Assembly: GCA_016302435.1 (NCBI GenBank)
Contig: JAEDNQ010000111.1
Location: 1 to 7,430 of the forward strand
Reading direction: 5' to 3'
DNA length: 7,430 bases
Origin: Bacteroidaceae bacterium
GTDB lineage: Bacteria > Bacteroidota > Bacteroidia > Bacteroidales > Bacteroidaceae
Shown in pieces: positions 1 to 5,546 of this stretch (position 1 is its first letter; every line of letters starts with the position of its first letter). The translations under genes and the position numbers were made by a program. The notes under the pieces were generated by a model, which was given only the letters and a program-made list of their open reading frames with translations, made no database searches and was not told the DNA's origin.

Positions 1-14
1 TTGCTTCTTGTCAT

Positions 15-578
15 ATGAATATTGAGACTCATCCTTTCGTTCCCTTCGTTCCTCAGAGTGTAAAGATATTGATGCTCGGCACGTTTCCCCCAGCCGAGCA
101 CCGTTGGTGCATGCCTTTTTATTATCCCAACTTCAACAATGACATGTGGAGGATAATGGGTTTGATATTCTTCGGAGATAAGGATTATTTCGTTTGTCCG
201 GGTGAGAAGCGTTTTAATCAGCAGAAGATAGAGAATTTCTTGACAGACAAGGGCATTGCTGTATATGATACAGCTACTAAGGTTGTCAGAACCAAGAATA
301 CTGCATCAGACAAGGATCTCCAGATAGTAGAGGAGACGGATGTGGAGTCGTTGCTTGATAGGATGCCTCAGTGCACTACCGTCATCACAGCTGGTCAGTT
401 GGCGACATCAACTCTTTGTCGCCGTTTTGGTGTGGATGAACCTAAGGTAGGTGAATATGTGGCATTTAATCGCAGCGGGAAGGAACTGCGCCTCTATAGG
501 ATGCCGAGCAGTTCGAGGGCTTATCCGATGAAATTGGAAAAGAAGGCCGAACAGTATGTAAAGGCTGTATGTAGGTAA
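15..578 (+). CDS. Uracil-DNA glycosylase superfamily protein, hypoxanthine/deoxyinosine-glycosylase-like
   Basis: A 187-residue single-domain protein that probably removes deaminated bases (uracil or hypoxanthine) from DNA to start base excision repair in the cytoplasm. Seen: a first UDG-superfamily motif LGTFPP at residues 21-26, then FYYP..NNDMW at 35-45. This resembles the FYY...N.FW segment of family 6 (hypoxanthine-DNA glycosylase) proteins; N41/N42 lie where that family keeps an important Asn. The central block VYDTATKVVRT (83-93) and the late motif MPSSSRAY (163-170) sit where the family has its second DNA-binding motif (LPS-S-like). Length is normal for the superfamily. The ATG at 15 is the natural start, leaving about 20 residues before motif 1. 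Only 14 bases precede it, so promoter and upstream partner are not visible; its TGA overlap is described in the findings. Superfamily membership is fairly sure; substrate is inference. Confidence 0.8.
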   Translation: MNIETHPFVPFVPQSVKILMLGTFPPAEHRWCMPFYYPNFNNDMWRIMGLIFFGDKDYFVCPGEKRFNQQKIENFLTDKGIAVYDTATKVVRTKNTASDKDLQIVEETDVESLLDRMPQCTTVITAGQLATSTLCRRFGVDEPKVGEYVAFNRSGKELRLYRMPSSSRAYPMKLEKKAEQYVKAVCR

Positions 579-613
579 GCATGCGAGCAGACTTACTGAA
601 TTGCAGGATAATT

Positions 614-639
614 TAATTTATGGCGGGTTCTATAAATTA
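614..639. terminator. AT-rich inverted repeat between convergent genes, possible bidirectional terminator
   Basis: Perfect 8-bp arms TAATTTAT (614-621) and ATAAATTA (632-639) enclose a 10-nt loop. The element lies in the 153-bp gap between the convergent glycosylase and ruvA genes, 35 nt after the glycosylase stop and about 92 nt past the ruvA stop. The stem is all A/T and there is no clean U-run after either arm, so it is a weak terminator candidate. I see nothing else convincing in this gap. Confidence 0.25.
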
Positions 640-731
640 GCTTTGATGGGTGTCCAGTTTGATGAGCAAAATCAGGAACCCTGGTATAATGGGCTGAAAG
701 CTCAACGGGCCTTCGATTGGGCAGAATCTGC

Positions 732-1337
732 CTACAGCATCTGCAGTGCCATCTTGATGACTTTCTCCACGGGGGCGGCAGGGTTGTCTTTGAGGATGGC
801 CTTGACGGCTTTGACAGATGGGGCAGGGGGAAAGCCGAGCATCTTGAGGGCATCGACGGCTTCGCTGTATACCTCGCTGTTTGTGATGTCGGGCGTGCGT
901 GTCTCTGTCAATGATGAGGCAGAGGACTCTATGCCGAGGGTGGCGACCTTATCTTTCAGTTCTACAATGATGCGCTGTGCCGTTTTTGCTCCCAGTCCCT
1001 TGACGCTCTTGAGCAGGCGCTCGTTGCCGTCCATGATGATGTTGGCGAGCTCAGATGCTGAGAAACTGCTAAGGATGGTGCGTGCTGTGTTGCCGCCAAT
1101 GCCGCTCACGCTGATGAGCAGAAGGAAGAGCTCTCGCTCCTGCTTGGTGACGAAACCAAAGAGTGTCCATGCGTCTTCGCGAATGGATTCGTATATGTAG
1201 AGCAAAGCTTCATTTTTGCCTTGTATGGCTGTGTATGTATTGAGGCTTATGTTGACGGCATATCCTACTCCGTGGCAGTCGATAGTGGCCTGTGTGGGGG
1301 TGAGTTCGGTGAGTTGACCTTTAAGGTAGTTTATCAT
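732..1337 (-). CDS. ruvA: Holliday junction branch migration protein RuvA
   Basis: RuvA binds Holliday junctions as a tetramer and positions the RuvB motor for branch migration during recombinational repair. At 201 residues it has the normal length. Domain order is visible: an OB-fold (about 1-64) starting MINYLKGQL with the GVGY segment at 23-26; the acidic pin RED at 53-55 (E54/D55), which separates strands at the junction centre; two helix-hairpin-helix motifs, SGIGGNTA (78-85) and KGLGAKTA (113-120), which bind the DNA backbone; an acidic/Ser-Thr linker (about 131-153); and a C-terminal RuvB-binding domain (about 154-201) with the typical [11 protein letters not shown] (159-169). The gene starts 49 nt after the upstream Xaa-Pro aminopeptidase on the same strand and I see no promoter in the gap, so the two are probably cotranscribed. 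No ruvB or ruvC is in the window. The ATG at 1337 gives the canonical N-terminus. Confidence 0.97.
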   Translation of the reverse strand: MINYLKGQLTELTPTQATIDCHGVGYAVNISLNTYTAIQGKNEALLYIYESIREDAWTLFGFVTKQERELFLLLISVSGIGGNTARTILSSFSASELANIIMDGNERLLKSVKGLGAKTAQRIIVELKDKVATLGIESSASSLTETRTPDITNSEVYSEAVDALKMLGFPPAPSVKAVKAILKDNPAAPVEKVIKMALQML

Positions 1338-1386
1338 GTGTGGGGTATATGGTTGTTTGAGGGTGGATGAATCGTTGATATTGGAT

Positions 1387-3255
1387 TTATATAGGCCTTG
1401 TCACTTCCTCGAGCCAAGCCTGATGTTCTTTGTCGAGCATGGGTGACAGTCGTTCGTATACGGTCTTCTGGTAGCTGTTGAACCATTGTCGCTCCTCGTC
1501 TGTGAGCATGTCGACGAGGATGGGCGAGGTGAGCACGGGGCAGAGTGTGAGATGCTCGAAGGTATAGTATGGGCCGAAAGTGATGCCGGAAGCTTCAGAA
1601 GAGTCGCATGGCCGTGCATCAGGTGCTTCTGCCTTGCCGTCAGGCATGGAGAAGCAGGCGTTGACGACGAGCATGGTGTCTTCGTGACGAACGCCGTGGC
1701 TGCCTTCAATGTATATGCCTGGTTCGTCGGTGATGATCATGCCAGGCAGAAGTGGGGTGGGGCGCCACTGCATGCGGAACTGGTGGAGGTCTATGCCCTC
1801 GTGGACAGACATGAACTGTCCGACGCCATGGCCAGTGCCGTGGAGATAGTTGATGCCGTATTTCCACATGGCTTCGCGGGCGAAGGCATCGAGCTGTGTG
1901 CCGCAAGTGCCCTTGGGGAAGACGGCAGAGCCAAGGCGTATCCATCCCTTGAGCACGAGGGTGTAGTCGCGCTTCATCTCCCATGTGAGAGGTCCCAGAG
2001 GAATGGTGCGGGTGATGTCCGTTGTGCCGTCGAGGTATTGTCCGCCAGAGTCGATGAGGAGGAGCCCTTCAGGTTTGACGGGTATGTCGGTCTCGGGAGT
2101 AGGGTCGTAGTGTACGATGGCCCCGTGGTGTGTATAGCCCATGATGCTCTCAAAGCTGAGTCCCATGAAGAGTGGCTGTTGTGAACGGAAATGTTCGAGC
2201 TTGGCGGAGAGAGACAGTTCGGTTTGTCCGCCCAAGGGCACATTCTCCAGTGTCCACTTTATCCACTTTACCATCGCCACTCCGTCCTTCTCCATGGCGC
2301 GTCGATAGCCGTCAATCTCGGTCTTGTTCTTGAAGATGAGCATGTGGCCTACTGGGCTGTCCTGTCGGATAGGGTGCTTGATGGCAGAGAAGACAGCGTG
2401 GTTGGTCTTGTTGGGCTGCGCTATTACGGGTATGTCTATTTGTTGGATGTCGGCAATGATGTCCTCGTATGCTCTGACGCAGACTCCTTCCGTAGCGAGG
2501 TATTGCTCCACTTCTGCGGTGAGTTTCTCCCTCTCTATATATAATAATGTGTTGTCGGGCGTGATGATGGCATAGCTGAGCACGAAGGGAGTGTAGGCTA
2601 CGTCGGACGAGCGGAGGTTGAGAGTCCATGCCACTTCCTCGAGCATGGAGATGACGAGCGCCTTGCCTCCCAACTTCTCTCGTATGCGGCATATCTTTGA
2701 CGACGCAGTCTCTCCTGCGTATTCCATCAGTTGGATGAACGCCTTGTTCTTTGGCTTGTCTGGCCTGTCTTTCCATATCTCAGCGTAGGGGTCGATGTCA
2801 GTGCGCAAGGTGAGACCATAGGCGGATAGCTCAGACGAGAGCGACTCCACGTCTTCCTGTGTGTTGACCCAACCGTCAACAGCCACTGTGCTGCCCTGTG
2901 GCAGTACGGTGTGAAGCCATTCTGCCACAGTAGGTGTGCCCTCTATCTTCTCCTTCATGAGGCATATGCCTGTACCAGCGAGTTGTTCGGCAGCTTGGAT
3001 GAAGTAGCGTGAGTCGGTCCAGAGGGCAGCCTTGTCAGATGTGATGACGGCTGTTCCTGCCGAACCAGTGAAGCCGCTAATCCATCGGCGCGACTTCCAG
3101 TGCTCAGGCACGTATTCGCCCGAGTGCGGGTCTGTACTTGGTGTGATGAATGCGCTGATGCCTTCTCTTCTCATGAGGAGGCGGAGGGAGGATATGTTGT
3201 CTGTTGTCATGGCTGTAAGTGTTGTTGTTGGGATAATGTTATTATTATCTGCCAT
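1387..3255 (-). CDS. Xaa-Pro aminopeptidase (aminopeptidase P, M24B family)
   Basis: Metal-dependent cytoplasmic exopeptidase that removes the N-terminal residue before proline, completing peptide breakdown. It is the long, eukaryote-like three-domain form. Numbered from the first ATG: creatinase-like domain I about 20-155, domain II about 160-310, M24 'pita-bread' catalytic domain about 316-535, M24 C-terminal region about 562-620. All five expected dinuclear-metal ligands are present: D402 and D413 (in [13 protein letters not shown]), H476 (GTGHGVG), E511 (DEPG), E525 (VRHED). H382 and H485 (VHEG) match the family's proton-shuttle and substrate histidines. The start is uncertain: ATG 3255 gives 622 residues, but the N-terminal 15 residues are Asn/Thr-rich, and the in-frame ATG at 3210 ([10 protein letters not shown], 607 residues) matches usual family starts better. 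An extended stretch between E525 and the C-terminal region (about 532-562) is longer than usual. No signal peptide is seen. It is first in a probable two-gene unit with ruvA. Confidence 0.95.
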   Translation of the reverse strand: MADNNNIIPTTTLTAMTTDNISSLRLLMRREGISAFITPSTDPHSGEYVPEHWKSRRWISGFTGSAGTAVITSDKAALWTDSRYFIQAAEQLAGTGICLMKEKIEGTPTVAEWLHTVLPQGSTVAVDGWVNTQEDVESLSSELSAYGLTLRTDIDPYAEIWKDRPDKPKNKAFIQLMEYAGETASSKICRIREKLGGKALVISMLEEVAWTLNLRSSDVAYTPFVLSYAIITPDNTLLYIEREKLTAEVEQYLATEGVCVRAYEDIIADIQQIDIPVIAQPNKTNHAVFSAIKHPIRQDSPVGHMLIFKNKTEIDGYRRAMEKDGVAMVKWIKWTLENVPLGGQTELSLSAKLEHFRSQQPLFMGLSFESIMGYTHHGAIVHYDPTPETDIPVKPEGLLLIDSGGQYLDGTTDITRTIPLGPLTWEMKRDYTLVLKGWIRLGSAVFPKGTCGTQLDAFAREAMWKYGINYLHGTGHGVGQFMSVHEGIDLHQFRMQWRPTPLLPGMIITDEPGIYIEGSHGVRHEDTMLVVNACFSMPDGKAEAPDARPCDSSEASGITFGPYYTFEHLTLCPVLTSPILVDMLTDEERQWFNSYQKTVYERLSPMLDKEHQAWLEEVTRPI

Positions 3256-3283
3256 TGCGGGCGGTCAATATTGAAATATGTGG

Positions 3284-3315
3284 CAAAAGTACGAATATTT
3301 TGGGATATGACCAAA
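3284..3315 (-). promoter_or_regulatory. Bacteroidota-type promoter for the aminopeptidase-ruvA unit
   Basis: On the minus strand a -33 element TTTG (3315-3312) and a -7 element TACTTTTG (3291-3284, matching TAnnTTTG) are separated by 20 nt. This is the standard arrangement for the primary sigma factor of this phylum. The predicted transcription start is near 3278, about 22 nt before ATG 3255 and about 67 nt before ATG 3210, so it does not decide which start is used. No Shine-Dalgarno sequence is visible before either ATG. Confidence 0.72.
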
Positions 3316-3490
3316 TCAGTGAAGGGAAAAATGGGTGCAGAGGGCGATGATGCAGCGTGTAAAGTGGAAAAGTGGAGGACTTTGTGCCTTTGGACCATGA
3401 TGGCGACGTGGGGCAAGGGGTGTGCACTTGCACCTTGCGTGGTGTTCTCTTCTCCCTGATGCAGGGCGGTCTGTTTGTATCGGCTCCAAA
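3316..3490. other. Intergenic segment with no recognised gene
   Basis: This mixed-composition, G-rich stretch lies between the divergent promoters. Short open frames cross it on both strands, but none has a recognisable family, and on the minus strand they run through the aminopeptidase promoter. The only structure I see is an imperfect hairpin at 3414-3437: CAAGG pairs with CCTTG, and an inner TG pairs with CA after a GG bulge. It could hold a small RNA or be decayed sequence; nothing visible decides this. Confidence 0.4.
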
Positions 3491-3491
3491 G

Positions 3492-3590
3492 AAAAAAGTA
3501 ATTGAAGACGTGTTTTTAGCTGCTTTTTTCAATCAAGAAGGGCGAAAAACAATAAAATTGCAACTTTTTTTCAAAAAATCGTGTTTTTTT
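3492..3590. promoter_or_regulatory. Phased A/T tracts upstream of the gdhA promoter, possible curved or UP-like DNA
   Basis: Seven runs of five to seven A or T occur: 3492-3497, 3513-3517, 3524-3529, 3545-3549, 3565-3571, 3573-3578 and 3584-3590. The centres of the first five lie about 0, 20.5, 32, 52.5 and 73.5 bp from the first, close to whole multiples of a 10.5-bp helical turn, so their bends should add up. The block ends about 10 bp before the gdhA -33 element. The last two long runs also form an inverted repeat, CAAAAAA (3572-3578) and TTTTTTG (3585-3591). Inferred role: intrinsic curvature, RNA polymerase alpha contact, or a nucleoid-protein site. Confidence 0.4.
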
Positions 3591-3599
3591 GTAAGAATA

Positions 3600-3631
3600 T
3601 TTGTGTGGGAAAAATAAAAGTATTAACTTTG
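3600..3631 (+). promoter_or_regulatory. Bacteroidota-type promoter of gdhA
   Basis: A -33 element TTTG (3600-3603) and a -7 element TAACTTTG (3624-3631, perfect TAnnTTTG) are separated by 20 nt, the same geometry as the divergent minus-strand promoter. The predicted transcription start is near 3638. It is the only good match on this strand upstream of gdhA, and it follows a block of A/T tracts that may strengthen it, in keeping with a highly expressed gene. Confidence 0.78.
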
Positions 3632-3637
3632 CACCCG

Positions 3638-3854
3638 AAATCAAAAAAATACAGCAACAAACGTTTGCAAAAGTCATTCGTTTCAGTCTGTAAGATTGAA
3701 AGAGCTCTTAGTTTGACACCGAAACAATGAAGGCGGCAAAGCCGTCGTCTTGACACAAGTAATGTGGAAAGTCAACCCTCTTTCTGTCATGCTAAGCCTA
3801 CAAAAAATGAAACAAGCATTATCTAATTTATAACAGAAAAAAAACAACAAACAC
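3638..3854 (+). promoter_or_regulatory. Long 5' leader of gdhA with palindromes and a small hairpin
   Basis: If the promoter assignment is right, gdhA has an untranslated leader of about 217 nt, long for a metabolic gene. It contains two perfect 10-bp palindromes, CAAACGTTTG (3658-3667) and AAGAGCTCTT (3700-3709), whose centres are 42 bp apart (four helical turns). It also has a 6-bp hairpin GGCGGC-AAA-GCCGTC (3732-3746, one G-U pair) and two copies of TTGACAC (3713-3719 and 3750-3756), either of which could pair over five bases with GTCAA (3771-3775). An eight-codon frame, MKAAKPSS, runs 3727-3753 and contains the hairpin. No terminator-like hairpin with a U-run precedes the gene, so classical attenuation is not supported. 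The last 25 nt are A-rich with no Shine-Dalgarno, usual for this phylum. No riboswitch class was recognised. Confidence 0.45.
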
Positions 3855-5195
3855 ATGGACGCAAAAAAAGTATTGGAAGACCTGAAGCGCCGTTTTCCAA
3901 ATGAGCCTGAGTATCACCAGGCAGTAGAAGAAGTTCTTAGCACAATCGAGGACGAGTACAACAAGCACCCAGAGTTTGATAAGGCAAACCTTATCGAGCG
4001 CCTCTGCATTCCAGATCGCGTATATCAGTTCCGCGTGACTTGGATGGACGACAAGGGACAGATCCAGACAAACATGGGCTACCGCGTACAGCACAACAAC
4101 GCCATTGGCCCTTACAAGGGAGGTATCCGTTTCCACAGCTCTGTGAACCTCGGCATCCTGAAGTTCCTCGCATTTGAGCAGACATTCAAGAACTCACTCA
4201 CTACTCTCCCAATGGGTGGTGGCAAGGGTGGTTCAGACTTCTCTCCACGCGGCAAGTCAAACGCTGAGGTTATGCGTTTCTGCCAAGCGTTCATGCTCGA
4301 GCTCACTCGCCACATCGGTCCAGACGTTGACGTGCCAGCAGGAGACATCGGCGTAGGTGGCCGCGAGGTAGGCTTCATGTTCGGTATGTACAAGAAGCTC
4401 ACACGTGAGTACTCAGGTGTGCTCACAGGCAAGGGACTCTCATTCGGTGGTTCACTCATCCGTCCTGAAGCAACAGGCTACGGTACAGTATACTTCCTCC
4501 GCGCCATGCTCGCCACAAAGGGCGACACTATCGAGGGCAAGAAGGTTCTCATCTCAGGTGCGGGCAACGTGGCACAGTACGCTGCTGAGAAGGTACTCCA
4601 GCTCGGTGGTATTCCAATGACAATGTCAGACTCAGACGGTTACATCTACGACCCAGATGGTATCGACCGCGCTAAGCTCGACTACATCATGGAGCTCAAG
4701 AATGTATACCGCGGACGTATCAAGGAATATGTAGAGCAGTACCCATCAGCCAAGTATGTAGCAGGAGCTAAGCCTTGGTTTGAGAAGGGCGCACAGATTG
4801 CTCTCCCATGCGCTACTCAGAATGAGCTCAACGAGGAGGCTGCCAAGGCTCTCGTTGCCAACGGTGTCATCGCTATCGCAGAAGGAGCCAACATGCCAAC
4901 AACACCAGAGGCTATCAAGGTTATTCAGGATGCCAAGCTTCTCTACTCTCCAGGTAAGGCTTCAAACGCTGGTGGTGTATCAGTGTCAGGTCTTGAGATG
5001 TCACAGAACTCAGAGCGTCTCTCATGGTCAGCAGAAGAGGTTGACGCCAAGCTCCTCTGGATCATGGAGAACATCCACGAGAACTGCGTGAAGTACGGTA
5101 CAGAGGCTGACGGCTATGTCAACTATGTGAAGGGTGCCAACGTGGCAGGCTTCATGAAGGTGGCAAACGCCATGATGGCACAGGGCATCGTATAA
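3855..5195 (+). CDS. gdhA: Glutamate dehydrogenase, hexameric type I (NADP-type likely)
   Basis: Interconverts 2-oxoglutarate plus ammonium and L-glutamate in the cytoplasm, the main ammonium entry point in many Bacteroidota. At 446 residues it has the usual bacterial hexamer length. The N-terminal substrate domain holds the conserved lysines K88 (PYKGGIRFH), K112 (FEQTFKN) and catalytic K124 (MGGGKGGSD), plus catalytic D164 (PAGDIGVGGRE). The Rossmann nucleotide-binding domain has SGAGNVAQYAAEKV (234-247). After the second strand the sequence is SDSDG (258-262), closer to the NADP-type SDS pattern than to the SGPDG of the clostridial NAD enzyme; cofactor choice is inference, and Prevotella enzymes with dual use have been reported. 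The late substrate region ASNAGGVSVSGLEMSQN (369-385) is intact. Codon use is biased (Leu CTC, Pro CCA, Thr ACA), suggesting high expression. It has its own promoter and its own terminator, so it is probably monocistronic. Confidence 0.97.
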   Translation: MDAKKVLEDLKRRFPNEPEYHQAVEEVLSTIEDEYNKHPEFDKANLIERLCIPDRVYQFRVTWMDDKGQIQTNMGYRVQHNNAIGPYKGGIRFHSSVNLGILKFLAFEQTFKNSLTTLPMGGGKGGSDFSPRGKSNAEVMRFCQAFMLELTRHIGPDVDVPAGDIGVGGREVGFMFGMYKKLTREYSGVLTGKGLSFGGSLIRPEATGYGTVYFLRAMLATKGDTIEGKKVLISGAGNVAQYAAEKVLQLGGIPMTMSDSDGYIYDPDGIDRAKLDYIMELKNVYRGRIKEYVEQYPSAKYVAGAKPWFEKGAQIALPCATQNELNEEAAKALVANGVIAIAEGANMPTTPEAIKVIQDAKLLYSPGKASNAGGVSVSGLEMSQNSERLSWSAEEVDAKLLWIMENIHENCVKYGTEADGYVNYVKGANVAGFMKVANAMMAQGIV

Positions 5196-5214
5196 AGATA
5201 AATCCTGGCATGCC

Positions 5215-5230
5215 ATGGCTCAAAAGCCAT
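5215..5230 (+). terminator. Short hairpin just after gdhA
   Basis: ATGGCT (5215-5220) and AGCCAT (5225-5230) form a perfect 6-bp stem with a CAAA loop, beginning 20 nt after the gdhA stop. It overlaps the palindrome TGGCATGCCA (5206-5215), so the two pairings are alternatives. There is no U-run directly after it. It may protect the mRNA 3' end or act together with the stronger hairpin that follows. Confidence 0.35.
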
Positions 5231-5253
5231 AAATCATAAGAATTGTTTTTTCC

Positions 5254-5290
5254 GGTGCACCGAACCATGTTCGGTGCACCTTGTGTTTTG
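5254..5290 (+). terminator. Terminator of gdhA
   Basis: A perfect 12-bp stem, GGTGCACCGAAC (5254-5265) and GTTCGGTGCACC (5269-5280), closes a CAT loop and is followed by a T-rich tail (TTGTGTTTTG, 5281-5290). It lies 58 nt after the gdhA stop. This is the strongest RNA structure in the window. The tail is interrupted by G, and a TTTTTT run sits before the stem rather than after it, so termination efficiency is uncertain. From here to about 5406 I see no gene and only weak short repeats. Confidence 0.78.
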
Positions 5291-5406
5291 TTGCTTACTT
5301 GGCTGAGAAGTGTCGTAGACTTGACATTGTTCACCTTCACAGTACGTTGAGAGGGCTTGAAAGAGAATTTTTCGTCTCTGAGGCTTCATAATCGGTAGTT
5401 TTTATG

Positions 5407-5414
5407 TAACTTTG
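5407..5414 (+). promoter_or_regulatory. Candidate -7 element of the CotH-family gene promoter
   Basis: TAACTTTG matches the Bacteroidota -7 consensus and is identical to the gdhA box. No TTTG or TTG occurs at the expected -33 position (about 5383-5386 reads GCTT), so the promoter may be weak or need an activator. The predicted start is near 5421, giving a leader of about 115 nt. Confidence 0.5.
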
Positions 5415-5445
5415 CAACTGTTACGATTAGCTACTAACTATTGCA
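5413..5445 (+). repeat. Imperfect inverted repeat overlapping the predicted transcription start of the CotH-family gene
   Basis: TGCAACTGTTA (5413-5423) and TAACTATTGCA (5435-5445) pair in 9 of 11 positions (five outer pairs, two mismatches, four inner pairs) around an 11-nt centre. The left arm overlaps the end of the -7 box, so this could be a repressor site or a hairpin at the 5' end of the mRNA. No specific regulator is indicated. Confidence 0.4.
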
Positions 5446-5477
5446 GCCTCCACGGACAGATCTGGCATAGCCTCCAC
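5445..5477 (+). repeat. Short direct repeat in the leader of the CotH-family gene
   Basis: AGCCTCCAC occurs at 5445-5453 and again at 5469-5477, a 24-bp period. The flanks share little beyond this. It could be a paired protein-binding site or a chance repeat; two 9-mers this close are uncommon but not proof of function. Confidence 0.3.
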
Positions 5478-5504
5478 AGGATGCTTTATCCCTCATAGCT
5501 GCCC

Positions 5505-5546
5505 ATGGCGGAGATGCACCAATTAATGAAAACCTATGAAGCGTAA
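5505..5546 (+). other. Possible upstream micro-ORF overlapping the CotH start
   Basis: A 13-codon frame, MAEMHQLMKTYEA, with in-frame ATGs at 5505, 5514 and 5526, ends at TAA 5544-5546. It therefore overlaps the first codons of the CotH gene (ATG 5536) in another frame. GGAG at 5510-5513 lies 12 nt before ATG 5526 but 22 nt before the real start. Translation here could couple to or compete with CotH initiation; it may equally be chance. Confidence 0.15.

Noticed and set aside
601..1200. 199-residue plus-strand open frame opposite ruvA
   Set aside because: It lies antisense to a complete, unmistakable ruvA, and its Ser/Leu/Arg-rich translation has no recognisable domain. It is a shadow frame.
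1486..2184. 232-residue plus-strand open frame opposite the aminopeptidase
   Set aside because: It is antisense to the conserved catalytic domain, and its His/Val/Glu-rich composition is typical of a shadow of a GC-rich gene. No motif was recognised.
3245..3532. 95-residue minus-strand frame upstream of the aminopeptidase
   Set aside because: It overlaps the aminopeptidase promoter and its start, and has low-complexity Ser/Pro/Thr/His content without any recognisable domain.
3491..3533. Inverted repeats GAAAAAAG/CTTTTTTC and ATTGAA/TTCAAT as a terminator
   Set aside because: The arms are more than 20 nt apart, purely A/T-driven and downstream of no gene on either strand. They are better explained as part of the A/T tract cluster.
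3372..3617. 81-residue plus-strand frame in the divergent intergenic region
   Set aside because: It runs through the A/T tracts and into the gdhA promoter; its Phe/Lys-rich C-terminal half simply reflects T and A runs. No start signal or family is seen.
5152..5340. 62-residue minus-strand frame over the end of gdhA and its terminator
   Set aside because: It is antisense to the gdhA C-terminus and crosses the terminator hairpin. Nothing supports expression.
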